From Lasiosphaeris hirsuta (lineage: Eukaryota > Ascomycota > Sordariomycetes > Sordariales > Lasiosphaeriaceae): DNA of 64,000 bases. The notes beneath the pieces are model-generated. The model was given only the letters and a program-made list of their open reading frames with translations. It made no database searches and was not told the DNA's origin. The translations under genes were made by a program, and so were the position numbers. The stretch is taken from positions 2,542,001 to 2,606,000 of the forward strand of contig JAUKUA010000005.1 in NCBI GenBank assembly GCA_030549175.1, written 5' to 3'. Positions 10,422 to 21,990 of the stretch are shown piece by piece (the first letter of the stretch is position 1; each line of letters starts with the position of its first letter).

Positions 10422-11648
10422 CAGCTCCGCGGTTGTACTACGGAAGTGATGGCAAGCGGGAGAATTCGAGGTCGAGGTTCACAGTTGTAGATTTGCCCTG
10501 GAACCAAGTGGTTGGTTGCCTTGGGGAAGGATGGAGGGGTGCTGGGGAAGCTGCGCACGATAAGATAAGAAAGAACCCTGACGTCAAGATGCAAGTCATC
10601 CAGCAGCTCATCTACGCCAACTCTTTTCGCATGCCGGCTGAAATCAGCAGCCACAACTGAACACAATTTTTCTTTCGATGTATATGCTCACAAGACAGCT
10701 GTTTCTCAACGCTAAACCCGACATTGTTACCAGATTTCGAATTTGCGGGGCGCCGCCACGAGCTCTAAACTCTGTTGACTACCGTGAGGCTCCCGTTGAC
10801 TGTCAATCCATTGAATCATCTTTTCAAGATGGGAAATCACGGCGCCTCAAAAAATCTTTTCCGAGCCATGAACCAACCGTAGGATCAACTTATCGATATG
10901 AATAGAGTAGTCTCTTTCCTCCACTCACTCCTCTTCTTTTTCTCCCCTATCTACTACATCCTATTCCAGCCCTGCTATCCATTACACCACACACCACGAA
11001 TGCGAGTCACTACAGCGATATGTAAAATCTTCTATATCGTATAGATCACTGTATCCACTAACATGAATAGGCTACAGATGACATGGGATGCTGCATCTTA
11101 CTTGTACACTGAAATACTGTACTCTTTGTCGTCTCATGTACCTAGACAACCACGAATGCTCAACATGTATATCTCTTATTAGTATATATGCTACCCAACC
11201 GAGCCCATCCATCCATAAGCACCCAGGCTGCTAAACAATGCAGTCAATCACGAATTGCCGCCCCCTCTTCGCCATGGCTGCCCTTCCCATCTAGAAAAGG
11301 ACAGAAAAGAGAAAAAGAGACATGAGTAAAATAAATATGTGATGCGTGTGAGTACCCCCTCTCAACAGCAGGAGGACATTGTATATGCTCCATCCAAGCC
11401 CCTTCATGTACTGTTTAGAACCCCTCCCGAACCTCATCCAGACCTCATCCTGGGGCCCTTACTAAGTCTCCTAGACAAACCGCCCTTTTGTTCTCCCTTG
11501 TGCTCCCCTTCCCCTTCGCTCTTTTCCCCCTCACTCTCCTCCGCCCCAGCCCCCGAAGGTAGCGGGGCCGCCACGACCGTATTCTCCCTCTCTTTCAGCC
11601 GATGCGTAAACGCCGTGATCTTGTCCCTAATGAAACCCCCACCACCCA
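10422..11648. other. Intergenic region between CSN5 5' end and FMP27 3' end
   Basis: About 1.2 kb, containing the CSN5 promoter and the 3' region of the next gene. It is AT-richer than the flanking coding sequence. The short reading frames look random and I see no gene. Confidence 0.6.
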
Positions 11649-14600
11649 TCATGACCGTCCTTCTGCGATCCGGCCCCTGGAACTGCTCCTCCCCACTAAA
11701 AGCTGAAAGCCCGCTGCTTGTCCCAGGTCTCGCCACCCCCCTTGATTACCCCCGCCTCCACCCCCGCCTCCACCCCCGCCAAACAACCTCGACCCACCGC
11801 TCGAACTTGGCCTCAACAGCCCAAACCCACTCCGGTGATGCCCGGATCCCTCGGTCGACCCCGTCGGCGTCCTCTCCTGCGGCGTCGGTGGCGTCATGGT
11901 TAGGAACGTTGGGGCGGCCCCGGGTGGCTGGGTATTCACCGTGATATGGTTATTGCCGGACCGATGGGACCGTGACGACGCAATGCTTGAGCTACGGCTG
12001 GTCGATGGGCCTGGGATCGACGTCTGCGAGCGGCGGATGGAACGGGGTGGCGAGCGCGAGAAGTCAACGGGCGACGTGCCGTAGAGCGACGACGAGTCGT
12101 CGCCGCTGTTGTCGCGCGACTCGGCTGTGCCACCAGAAAGTTGGGGCGTGGCGAGGAGCACTGAACTTGTGGCTAGCTCACGCAGTTTCGATTGCTGTGC
12201 GGTGGTTGGCCGGTGCTTGGAGAATTTGTTGCCGATAATGGCGCCTGTGTGGCTGATGAGTGCCTTGATAACGCGACCCTTGAGTGCGAGCGCGAGGTCG
12301 AGATTCGACCATGTTTTGTTGCGGTATTCGATTGTCGGCAGCCGGAACACAAAGTCGTGCACGTCTTCGAGGTTTCGGTCGCCCTTGCCTTTGTAGCTGA
12401 GGCAAAGCACGACCGAGGGCATCTTGATGTAGGCGAAAGTCATGTAGTTGGAAGCCCGGTCGATCATCTTGGTTAAATCGTCCGACTTTTTTACCTTGTC
12501 CTCATCATTTCCTGACCTGTGTCGGAGTGCGAAGCGCGACCCCCGCCTAGATTCACCAGCGATGGAGGCGTTATCCCTGAATGACAAGCCCGTGTTAGTC
12601 CTAGGCACGCCAGGACGCGGAGTGTTTCCACGTAAGGATTCGTAGGACCGCTTCTTGTTTGCAGACCTCAGGCCAGTACCCGCGGATCGGAAAAGCCGGA
12701 AAGAGGTTCCCTCGCCAGACTGAATGCTGAGTGCTTTTTGCTTGCTTGGTAAGGCATCCGGGTCGGAGGTCAGAGTTGGCCGTAGTCGCAACTCGAGAGA
12801 CCCCGGCCGGGTTGAGAATGGCATTGGATCTTTGTCCACATCGGCCGAGTTGAGCTGGCTGACGGAACCACTGAGAGACTCATCATCGCCAATTTCTTCC
12901 TCCTCTCCTGGGAAAGACTGCTTGAGCATAAAGGGCGAGTCGTTCTTAACGGTTGTCGCCTTGTCCCCTTCAATGCCAGGGAATATGTACTCAAACAGCT
13001 TCTTTCCCACCTCACGCTCGAGCTGGATTTTGAGCGGAAACAGATTCACCTCAAAGTGGTCCATGACAGGGATGCCGGCAATTGCTTCAAGCATGTTCCA
13101 ATACACCCGAATCATTGGCTTGGAGCCCATATCAAGACCTCCTCGGTCGCCTTCGACGTAGGGCGCAACCATGGCAGGGTAGATGGCGTCAGGGAGCAAG
13201 TTTAGGCCTAGTATGCGTCCGACTTGGATCAGGTTGATATGAGATCCGTCGGAATTGTCGGTACGATCATACTCTACGTCCTTCAACTGAAGCTCAACGA
13301 GTGGCTCGTTAGTATCGCGGATGAGATGCCACACGATCTCCTTGGCAGTAATGTTCCACTTCAACAGAGCGCTGCTGGTAGTGCTGTCGAACTTTCGCTG
13401 AGAAGTGGTGATGGCCTTCATCATGAAGAACAACTCGTCCTCACAAGAAGCCAGGTCACGCTCCAGCACCAGCCGATCCTTCCAGCCCTTCATATCCAAC
13501 ATTTTTGAGTGTGTCTGGAAATGGGTCTTTATGTCCTCGAGCTGACGGACACGCTCCTGGAGCCTGATGACCATCTCCGGAGCTCCCCTTAGATCGCTGA
13601 AGTCGGAAGCAAGCATAATCTTCTCTAGCCTCTCGCTGCGTGTTTTCTCCAGCGGCTCGTTGTACATCAGCAAATCCAGTACAATGACGTAGATTGCGTA
13701 GTACTGTGACGAGTTGCACAGCGCGTGCGCCTGCGGGAACTCGACCCACAGATTATCCATCCTACTCTCAGTGCTGTCGTGCAACGGAACATCGGCGCCC
13801 TCGCTAGTATTGACTTCGTCGTTGTACTTCAGTCGAAGCGTGTTGTACTTGTCGTAGCGGAGCATGGCAGACGTCTTTTGTACCACTCGCTTGAACCCAA
13901 ATGGATCTGCTTGGAAGTCAAACATAACCTCCATCGGAACCCAAGGAGGCCACGACGACCCAGCTGGGGTACCATAGGTATTACTCGAATACATAGATAC
14001 TAGCTGCGTTGAGAACCATGCTTGGTGCGTCACAAAGAACTGGGTGCTATCCATGTTGACGAGGAACCGCCGCTGGACAAGACCGCTGACGTTGTCCGAT
14101 ATTCTGCTCTTGTCAAGAACCTCAACCACCTTAAGCTCCATGCCCTTGGCTGTGATGAGAACCACGTGTTTCTTGTTCTTGTCACTCTGCAGCTGTATTT
14201 GAGGCGCAATTAGGCGAACGTGGTAGCTATTCTGAGGGGTAAACTCATCTGCGATACCACTAGAGAGGTCACCCATGGAAGGGTTTGCTTGTCCACTAAA
14301 TTCACCAGACATGTTTGAGCCCGAAAACTTCCTGCCGTCCTGGAGAATTTTGCGAATCCTGTCTTCAATGTCCTTTTGAATATCGCGATCCGAACTGTAA
14401 GTGTCTGGAGTATTGGTCGAACCAGTAGGGGGTGCAGCATTACTACCCTTCGCTGCTGTCTTCGACTTGTTTTGGTCTTCAACGATATCCAGAATGAACT
14501 TGACTGCCGGGCGAGAGAGATAGTAAATGAAGCCGCGACGCTGGCTGACCTGGTGGATATAGCGGAGGATGATATTGCGGAGAGTATTGTTCCACTTCAA

Positions 14601-17600
14601 TTGCATGTTGTGGACGACGAACCGGTTCTTGAAGTCGCTCGCAAACTCTGCGCTGGCAGGAGCCGCCATGTCATCCCCGAGATAGGTAGTAGATTCGGTG
14701 CTCTCTTCAGAGTCTGTGAATGCCAACGAGTCATCATCCTCATCGCCTGACTGGGAGGACTGTGACATGTCTTTAAGCATCCCTTCAAGGAACGTTTTCT
14801 TTCCGGCCAGAACGATAGTGTGGCGATTCAAGGCTTCAAATTCAGCCTTGAGGTCTGGGTCATTATGGTCGTTCCGGATAAGACGAAGCTCGATCTCTCC
14901 CAGGTTCCGATTGTGGGTCTCAATCTGCTGATCGAGCTGCTCCAGCCGTCGGCGGATGAGCTGGCTCTGAACCCTCCTAGGATCGTCATCTTGGCTCATG
15001 ATGCACAAGTGAGTGGGCTCTTGTCCAAAAGGGCTGCTTCTATCCGGATCACCATCAATGACGCCGCCAATATCAGTTTGACGGAAGTAAGTGATACGAG
15101 GTGCGAATGCTAATGGCAGAATTTTGGTATCGGGGTTTGGCTCCGTCGGCAAGATCCAATCGAGCTCGACAAAGTCATCCATGTCGATCCAGGTCAAGTC
15201 ATTATCAGGAATAGTGAAGCGAGACAGATCTGTGCCGTCCTCTTCTTGCTCCGTCACGAAAGTAGATAGCGAGTGTTTGGCTATGGCCTCGGCTGTTGTA
15301 CCCCTGATACTGGCAGAGACAGCACGGATATCAGCGGAGACCAGATCCAGCTGCCCTGCATGAATCTTCATGCCGCTTGTCTTGCTCTGGGTCTTGCGGC
15401 CGCGGTCTTGGGTGTTGAACTCCTCACGTCTCATGTGCAGATCTAGCATCCAGCTGTCAAACCGAACTTTGATGCCAGTTGCCGAGACAGCGTTCTCCGA
15501 GTAATCTTCCACATCCTTGTGTTTGTAGATATGACTGAGGAACAGAGGTGCTAATAGGAGGTTGTACTTGATGGTTGCCAGATGTCTACCAAACTTCTTG
15601 CTGTTTTTCTCTCTCCCCGGCCAAAGGGATCCTTGCCGGACGGGGAGAGAGAGCGGACCACCGAAGAGTGACCACCAGGCAAAGAAGTGGGTAAAGAACC
15701 GAGGGGTGAGGTGGACGGTGTTGTAGCTTCGCGATGGGTCGGCATTTGAGCTTGCCCACTCGCGATCGACAGGTGCTCGAACGGCCACAGACAAGTGGAT
15801 GTGCTGACTGCGGAAGCCGCGGAAAGCGTCATAGGGAACATCGTCCTTGGCAACAGCATGCTGCGGCGACCTGAGAACGACCTCGTAATGTGGCTTGAAG
15901 GCAAAGCTTCTGTTCCCCTGCTCGATAGCCCGCTCGAATACAAGCCCGGCCAGCCACTGGACTTTGCCCGAGAGCTTCATCACAACCTTCTTGAAAGTTG
16001 CACCAGACTTGTAGCTAGTATCGCTCACAATGCTCGCGTCTTCACCCTGGCGGCGGCGCGTTTCACGGACTTGGTGGCTGTAGTCGGGTATGGCGAGGAC
16101 GTACTCGCCACTGTCGACAGTCATGAAGCGCTTTGGATCATCGTCGGCATGAACGTTCCACCTGACGTCGTTGCGCCAGCACATGAGAAAGCCTGCCCCG
16201 TTGCCTGTCACCTGGTAGGGGTCCCGGGTGCCCTTGAGCGCGAGATGGACATCGCCATCCCCACGCCATGCGACTCGGAGTCGAGAGTGAAAGTTGAGGC
16301 GGATCTTGTCCCAGAAGCCAACCTTGTCGGAGGGATCAAGCTGTGGCTTGGTGAAAGACTCGATAGCCATCATCATGTCTTGGATGGCAGGCTGGTACGA
16401 AGGCCCCCATGTTATCCGGGTGGGATTGGCTGTATTAATATCGATGCTCATGTCTGAATATGATTTGACGGGCCCTATCGTCCTCCGCACATCAATGGCA
16501 AAGGCTCCCTCGTTTGATGAGATTGGATCCAAGCTTCGCGGGGGGACGATCTGGACCGTTATTCTCCGTGTCGATCCGGCCCCTCTAAACTCCTCTGCAA
16601 TCACAAAATCCGTCTTCATTGTCAATGCCGGCAGTCGTGAAGATTGACCTGATTTAGTGGCTGGAACATGCAAAAGCGGCAAGGGGTAATCCCGAAGCGA
16701 TATCCTTGCTTCTCCCATGTTGACTTGGACATTCATGGGAACCAGAAGAGCATATTGCATGTCTTTGGGCATGCCCTTTCCGACCTTATGTAGGAAGTCT
16801 GGAAGGTCCCTCATCGGAAAAGACGGCTTGTCAATGACAATGTGTAGATCGTTGACAAGCGTAGACATTAGAGCGGGCCGATGGGGAACTTCCAAGATCC
16901 TCTCGCTGTCATCCAGGTCGTCTGGTATCTCATCGTGGCCCCAAAACAGAGAGCGCGAGTCCTTCATATCGTTTTGGGCCGTTAAATAGTGCCTATCAAT
17001 TCGCTGCTTCCAACTCTTTGCGTTGTGGACGTTGAGGTTGTGCCGCGCCTCTGCTATAGTCACGCGGGCGTTTCCACTGATACCCAAACAGCCTCCATCT
17101 GGATCGTACCTTGGCGTCCGACCACGGGTATGATTCTCACTGGCGGCTCGTTTCTGGCCATCGGTGCTTTGGCTTCTAACATGGGATGTGCCTGGTGTAT
17201 TCTGGGTTCTCGGGGCGGCAGATCGTGTCCGTAGTTTGGTAGAGTCTTTGCGTGACTCTGACTCATGGAGCTTCTTGATTTTGACGCGGAATGCCTCCTC
17301 GCGGGCCTGCCGCTGCATAAGCTCAACCCTTCCAGCCCGGTAAATAACACCGAGCTTCCACTCGAATGCACCGTCTTCTAACTCAAACAACAGTGTCCGG
17401 GTCCGCAACGATATCTTTGGCACATTCCTGGGACCCTCGGGCCCCTTGTCAAGAATATACTCGTTTGTGCCCGTCTTGAACCGATGATGGAGCTGCTGGG
17501 AAGACTTGAAGGCATTCACAAAGTTATCGGTTATCTTGTAAATGATCATCTCGTGGGGCACAGCCACGCGGATGGTTTCCGAGTTAATGTCAAACATCCG

Positions 17601-20492
17601 CTCTTCTTGCACACCGCCGGTTGAAGTCTTTCGTCGCGACTCTCGATAGTCCATCCGCCCATTGTTGATGCTGATCACCCTGGCCCAGACTCTAGGCATT
17701 CTGGGGGCTTCAGCATACAGCCGGATTAGCTTCGAGTTCAAAAATGGAGGTGACCATCTGTGGCGACCAGCTTCCATGTTGTAGATTTGCAACATCAAGG
17801 GGGGGTCTGCGGGCATTTCGGCCTTGACTTGAATCAGTGTAGCCTTGATGTCTACTGTCATAAGCTCGTTGTTGGCTCTTGTCGACTCGTTATCGCCGAG
17901 AGGGAAGTCCGGGGCGCCCCTGCTCGGTGGTGGGGAGAGGTGACCGATTATACTCCGTGGTGGTGTTGAGGCCTTGCGAGTCCTTGGCTCCGCCAAGTCC
18001 TTACTCGTTCTCACAAACGCCTTCCGAAGAACTGAAACGGCCACGCCGACAGCGTAGTGGCGGTAAAGGGAGTAATGAACGAGAAGAGTCCGGATGTGAG
18101 AGTGCACATGAAATACGGGCCCCTGGTTGTCGCTCATTGTTGAGAAGGCGATCTCAAATCTTGGAACACTAACAAACGGCTCGACTTCCCACTTGTCCGC
18201 CGACTCGACCATGAAGGCTTCAAGTCCCCGTACATGAAATGCAACACGACGACCGTCACCCTCGTGGTGATATTTCTTCCTTGGCGACATTGGAACTGCA
18301 CGGAGGAGGTCCGTCTCCGGACTCATGAGGGTCCGACTGCTCGCTCTGCGTCGAGAAGGTCGCCGTTGCAGCCCATCTAGCCTCTGGGCACGGTACTCGG
18401 CGGACCACGAGTCGAGCTGGATAGCAACGCCTTTTATGTCTTCTGAAATATCCTTGTCAACTCCTGCTACCTCAACGCTGAAGTCCGAGCACTGCAGCTG
18501 GAAGTGTAATAGCCAGCCAGGCATCGCACGCAGGAAGTTGGGCTGCTTAGAGGTCTTGGAGACCGCCCTCTTGTCCGGCTCGACGTTTAAATGTAACTGC
18601 CGCACTATTTGGCGCAGACCATCACCAATTTCCTGCCGGACCATTTTCACCGAAAATGTTTGAAGATTCCCTGTGGCAACGACATGGACATCGGGCGATG
18701 CATTGAGCTGCACTTTCAAGTCAAAAGACTCCGTTTCAAGAAGATCAAACCTGTTGCCAGCGGATGTTTGGTAGTAGAGGTTGTGGGTCTGCACTCTGAG
18801 GGTGGAGGCAAGGGAGTAATGCATGTCTTCAACCGTCGAGTGGAATGACTCCATGTCGAGGGACACAGATGAGATGGATGATATAATCAAGTCGAACTCG
18901 TCAGGATCAGCTGTTTGTTGCACGGGCGGGAGAGCTATCCTCAAGACAGGCTCATGCATTGAGAACTTGATGTTTGCTTTAGGAAGGAGCCGTGAGATGA
19001 GCATATGCCGATGTTCTTGTTGCGCCTTTGGTGCTTTCGGTGCCGGCCGCAGCATGGCCAAGAGAAGAGGAAGATGCCGGGGGTCGAGATCAGCCGACGG
19101 CGAGGTAACAACGGAATTGGCAAACAAAATGTTCGCATTCCGCTCTTCCGCGGTCCCTTCATCAGCCAATTCGACGGTCTTAGATGGCAGGGTGGTCCTG
19201 ACGGTCGTGGTAGCCATCGGGATGTATAACAGCCTGTCTGGTTTCCCGTGACCATCGTCAAGGCCAATAGATATGGACAGTGCGGCGGCAAGGGCTTCAT
19301 GAGCAATGTCTTTGGAAGGGAAGTACATCCTGTGGGCCGGTGATTTGGGATCAAGGCGGTGCAAATCGATGCCCACCTCCTTCATAGATGCGTTGAGGAG
19401 TATCGGGGCTTCCCCGGTCTTGATGGCGTCGACTTTCTTGGTAAAACCAACAAAGCTGACAGCGAACTGGACTTCTTTGACACCCCTGAGAATCGAACTA
19501 GCTAGCTCTTTTGAGTCGGAGACGGTTTGCATGAGCTCATGGTTGGTGCTCCCCGGAGCATCTACCTCCTGCATTACCCTGTCGACAAACGCTTCGATTG
19601 GTTCAGGCTCGGGGGTGAAGAGGTCGTTCCGGATCTTTATTTTCTTATATTTGGTGACACTGTGTCGAACCTCATCGTAGGGAATATGAACACGACCCAG
19701 CTTCAGGGCAATGGCAGCATCTCGCAGGCCGTCAAGCGCTTCATAGAGGAAGCCGTGGATGTTGAGGCTGGCGCTATCCAGAACCTCCATAGATTCGCTG
19801 CCGTCAGCGGTGAAAAGCACGCTACGGAGCGTCAATATCCATTCCGCTTGCTTTTTCTGTCCCTTCCTCTCTGCCCTCCCCTGAAGGAAGAAGCGCGCGC
19901 GATCGACCATCTTTCGGCGGGTGTCAACTGCGACAGTAAAGCTGCCAACCTGCATATTTCCAACATCTACAATACTGACAGTCGAGTTCGTTGCAACGAT
20001 GTCTACCATGCGAAGCCAGTTCACCTTGCGGTGCAATCGCTTGACGCGCTCCTTGATCTTGGTGAGGTGCCTCCATGTCTCGCTCCGACCGTTTGCGCCA
20101 TTGTCGCGCCGGATGGTCGGAAGCTTCGGGGATTTCGCGGCGGGTTCGGTTGCTCTGTTTGCCCTGTCATCGGACCCCCCGCCCTTCAATGCGGCCGCAT
20201 TTCCCTTCGCCCCATCAATTTCTCGGATGTCCAGTGTGACGGCGAGCTCGCTAAGTACTATACTGAGCCAGGTGGGCTGGGCAAACGTGGGGCGGTGGAC
20301 ATTAAGACCCAGGCCCCGGATCTCGATCCGGATGCCATCGCGGGGGGTGTAGGCAAGCCGCCGCAAGGAGAAGTAGCCGATGCGCTGTATGGAGATGCCG
20401 GTGACGATGCGGATAACGGCGAAGAAGACAAAGGACGAGAGGTAGAGAAGGACGAGGATGCCGAATATAAATGTGGGATTAAGGAGCGCCAT
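11649..20492 (-). CDS. FMP27: FMP27/Hobbit (BLTP2) bridge-like lipid-transfer protein
   Basis: This is a single uninterrupted reading frame of 2947 residues. Proteins of this family are long hydrophobic-groove bridges anchored in the ER that move phospholipids at membrane contact sites, mainly ER-plasma membrane (yeast Fmp27/Hob1, animal Hobbit/BLTP2). The N-terminus (MALLNPTFIFGILVLLYLSS and following residues) is a membrane anchor. The GFWDK motif that names a family domain lies near residue 1389, followed by RLRVAWRGDGDVHLALKGTR. The WPPW motif (SSWPPWVPMEVMFDFQADPF) is near residue 2180. A coiled-coil-like stretch occurs around residues 1830-1900 (EQLDQQIETHNRNLGEIELR). The last 250 residues are low-complexity Ser/Pro/Arg with a poly-Gly run. 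Intronless coding over 8.8 kb is striking next to intron-rich neighbours. Confidence 0.93.
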   Translation of the reverse strand: MALLNPTFIFGILVLLYLSSFVFFAVIRIVTGISIQRIGYFSLRRLAYTPRDGIRIEIRGLGLNVHRPTFAQPTWLSIVLSELAVTLDIREIDGAKGNAAALKGGGSDDRANRATEPAAKSPKLPTIRRDNGANGRSETWRHLTKIKERVKRLHRKVNWLRMVDIVATNSTVSIVDVGNMQVGSFTVAVDTRRKMVDRARFFLQGRAERKGQKKQAEWILTLRSVLFTADGSESMEVLDSASLNIHGFLYEALDGLRDAAIALKLGRVHIPYDEVRHSVTKYKKIKIRNDLFTPEPEPIEAFVDRVMQEVDAPGSTNHELMQTVSDSKELASSILRGVKEVQFAVSFVGFTKKVDAIKTGEAPILLNASMKEVGIDLHRLDPKSPAHRMYFPSKDIAHEALAAALSISIGLDDGHGKPDRLLYIPMATTTVRTTLPSKTVELADEGTAEERNANILFANSVVTSPSADLDPRHLPLLLAMLRPAPKAPKAQQEHRHMLISRLLPKANIKFSMHEPVLRIALPPVQQTADPDEFDLIISSISSVSLDMESFHSTVEDMHYSLASTLRVQTHNLYYQTSAGNRFDLLETESFDLKVQLNASPDVHVVATGNLQTFSVKMVRQEIGDGLRQIVRQLHLNVEPDKRAVSKTSKQPNFLRAMPGWLLHFQLQCSDFSVEVAGVDKDISEDIKGVAIQLDSWSAEYRAQRLDGLQRRPSRRRASSRTLMSPETDLLRAVPMSPRKKYHHEGDGRRVAFHVRGLEAFMVESADKWEVEPFVSVPRFEIAFSTMSDNQGPVFHVHSHIRTLLVHYSLYRHYAVGVAVSVLRKAFVRTSKDLAEPRTRKASTPPRSIIGHLSPPPSRGAPDFPLGDNESTRANNELMTVDIKATLIQVKAEMPADPPLMLQIYNMEAGRHRWSPPFLNSKLIRLYAEAPRMPRVWARVISINNGRMDYRESRRKTSTGGVQEERMFDINSETIRVAVPHEMIIYKITDNFVNAFKSSQQLHHRFKTGTNEYILDKGPEGPRNVPKISLRTRTLLFELEDGAFEWKLGVIYRAGRVELMQRQAREEAFRVKIKKLHESESRKDSTKLRTRSAAPRTQNTPGTSHVRSQSTDGQKRAASENHTRGRTPRYDPDGGCLGISGNARVTIAEARHNLNVHNAKSWKQRIDRHYLTAQNDMKDSRSLFWGHDEIPDDLDDSERILEVPHRPALMSTLVNDLHIVIDKPSFPMRDLPDFLHKVGKGMPKDMQYALLVPMNVQVNMGEARISLRDYPLPLLHVPATKSGQSSRLPALTMKTDFVIAEEFRGAGSTRRITVQIVPPRSLDPISSNEGAFAIDVRRTIGPVKSYSDMSIDINTANPTRITWGPSYQPAIQDMMMAIESFTKPQLDPSDKVGFWDKIRLNFHSRLRVAWRGDGDVHLALKGTRDPYQVTGNGAGFLMCWRNDVRWNVHADDDPKRFMTVDSGEYVLAIPDYSHQVRETRRRQGEDASIVSDTSYKSGATFKKVVMKLSGKVQWLAGLVFERAIEQGNRSFAFKPHYEVVLRSPQHAVAKDDVPYDAFRGFRSQHIHLSVAVRAPVDREWASSNADPSRSYNTVHLTPRFFTHFFAWWSLFGGPLSLPVRQGSLWPGREKNSKKFGRHLATIKYNLLLAPLFLSHIYKHKDVEDYSENAVSATGIKVRFDSWMLDLHMRREEFNTQDRGRKTQSKTSGMKIHAGQLDLVSADIRAVSASIRGTTAEAIAKHSLSTFVTEQEEDGTDLSRFTIPDNDLTWIDMDDFVELDWILPTEPNPDTKILPLAFAPRITYFRQTDIGGVIDGDPDRSSPFGQEPTHLCIMSQDDDPRRVQSQLIRRRLEQLDQQIETHNRNLGEIELRLIRNDHNDPDLKAEFEALNRHTIVLAGKKTFLEGMLKDMSQSSQSGDEDDDSLAFTDSEESTESTTYLGDDMAAPASAEFASDFKNRFVVHNMQLKWNNTLRNIILRYIHQVSQRRGFIYYLSRPAVKFILDIVEDQNKSKTAAKGSNAAPPTGSTNTPDTYSSDRDIQKDIEDRIRKILQDGRKFSGSNMSGEFSGQANPSMGDLSSGIADEFTPQNSYHVRLIAPQIQLQSDKNKKHVVLITAKGMELKVVEVLDKSRISDNVSGLVQRRFLVNMDSTQFFVTHQAWFSTQLVSMYSSNTYGTPAGSSWPPWVPMEVMFDFQADPFGFKRVVQKTSAMLRYDKYNTLRLKYNDEVNTSEGADVPLHDSTESRMDNLWVEFPQAHALCNSSQYYAIYVIVLDLLMYNEPLEKTRSERLEKIMLASDFSDLRGAPEMVIRLQERVRQLEDIKTHFQTHSKMLDMKGWKDRLVLERDLASCEDELFFMMKAITTSQRKFDSTTSSALLKWNITAKEIVWHLIRDTNEPLVELQLKDVEYDRTDNSDGSHINLIQVGRILGLNLLPDAIYPAMVAPYVEGDRGGLDMGSKPMIRVYWNMLEAIAGIPVMDHFEVNLFPLKIQLEREVGKKLFEYIFPGIEGDKATTVKNDSPFMLKQSFPGEEEEIGDDESLSGSVSQLNSADVDKDPMPFSTRPGSLELRLRPTLTSDPDALPSKQKALSIQSGEGTSFRLFRSAGTGLRSANKKRSYESLRGNTPRPGVPRTNTGLSFRDNASIAGESRRGSRFALRHRSGNDEDKVKKSDDLTKMIDRASNYMTFAYIKMPSVVLCLSYKGKGDRNLEDVHDFVFRLPTIEYRNKTWSNLDLALALKGRVIKALISHTGAIIGNKFSKHRPTTAQQSKLRELATSSVLLATPQLSGGTAESRDNSGDDSSSLYGTSPVDFSRSPPRSIRRSQTSIPGPSTSRSSSIASSRSHRSGNNHITVNTQPPGAAPTFLTMTPPTPQERTPTGSTEGSGHHRSGFGLLRPSSSGGSRLFGGGGGGGGGGGNQGGWRDLGQAAGFQLLVGRSSSRGRIAEGRS

Positions 20493-21385
20493 GTCGAAAA
20501 TCCGTCAACATCAGGTGTCGGCGTCCGGCCTGTACGCCCATTGTCAGTCATTACACAGCGAGGACATGTAGAACACATACAAAGGAGAGCACATACAAGG
20601 TCAACCGGACATGCGTCCCAGCTCGCTCCTATTCACTTGCGCGACAGGCTGGGGAATGCCATCTCGATGCGCCGTCCAAGCAACAACCCTGCCCGTTCTG
20701 ATTACTCGCTGGATCCGAGTCGGGGGGTTGCGCATCTACCTCACGGCGTCGCAAATGGAGATAATACTCTGGCAATAAACAGGAAACAAAGCGTCGAGCC
20801 ACCCCGAAAAGAAATTGGGCAAAAAAAATAAAAGCGAGATGCTGCGCGGGTAGTCTCGAGCCAGAGAAGTGATAATAAAGAGCGCCGTTCCAGGGTGGGA
20901 TTGGAGTATTATTCCCCAAGGCCAAGCAACCCACCCTAGGATGCTATCCATCCTTTCCGTTCCTTCCATGCCCCCGGCTGGCAGCTCGACTCGCCGTGTT
21001 CTGCCCCTCCACACCGCCGCAAACCGCCCTCCACAGCGCACACTCCATTGTGCTGTGGAAGTGTGCAATGTGCGCTTCGCCTAGAGCACAAAGGTCCTGG
21101 TCTGGGGCCTTTCCATCCGTGGGAGATCGGCGGGGCAGGTGTTTGCTGAACACCTTAAACACCAACTAACGTCCCTCTCTCGACCATCGAGCGGCTGAAA
21201 ATTGCCACGGAGCTATCTAGGCCGAGCAAGAAGCTTCTTGCCGGTCCTCCATCAATCATCGTCGCTGTTGTCCGTTTCACCTGCAACATTGATTTACAGT
21301 CATCGCGTCGGTTCCATCCTCCTCAGATGATTGAATTCCACAGCCCCTTTTGATGACGCCTGTGGTGTCTCCGCAAGTGGCCTCC

Positions 21386-21421
<36 letters not shown>

Positions 21422-21990
21422 CGTTGTTGTGTATGGGATTGCGAGGGCACTGCGCGTTCCATTTCCAATCGCGTCAGCAGAGTGGATTATCAGCGTCAGG
21501 CATTCAAGCAGCACGGCGCTAATGTTGCCAGGGACCAAGCTCAACATGACAATGGGACCTCGTGCAAACAGCTAAGATCCACTTAAGACATCATTCCTTG
21601 CGCGGAAGCTTCGGCTAGAACGAGAGCAGAGTACCACCACACCAGAGCAAGAACAATTCAATTGAAAATGCCAGGATAGGGATCATTATTGAGCATAGCC
21701 AAGATAAAGGAGTCTCTTATATGCTCTTATCGCTGCTTCTCCTCAGTGATGTAGGTACGTTGAGACATGCAAGTATATTCCGGATACTCCCCGCAGAGCC
21801 GGAAAAGGGGGTTGATAAACAACACCTCGCGTGGGGCCTAGACCGCTAATGCTAGTAATAGTATGAAATACAACAAATTTGTACACAGCCAGAAATCCAA
21901 GACCATATACAGTATGTGCAATACGTGTGATGCTGACACAACGAGAGCTCAACTCTAGCTCGGTCTAAGATTCCCACTTCTACTCTGCCT
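20493..21990. other. FMP27 upstream region and 3' region of the Tim17-like gene
   Basis: About 1.5 kb without a recognisable gene. It contains the (TTG)n microsatellite listed separately. Both flanking genes are on the minus strand, so the FMP27 promoter lies in the left part. Confidence 0.55.
21386..21429 (-). repeat. (CAA)n microsatellite upstream of FMP27
   Basis: About 12 TTG units with one TCG interruption. In the sense of FMP27 the tract reads (CAA)n and lies about 0.9 kb upstream of its ATG. Confidence 0.85.
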
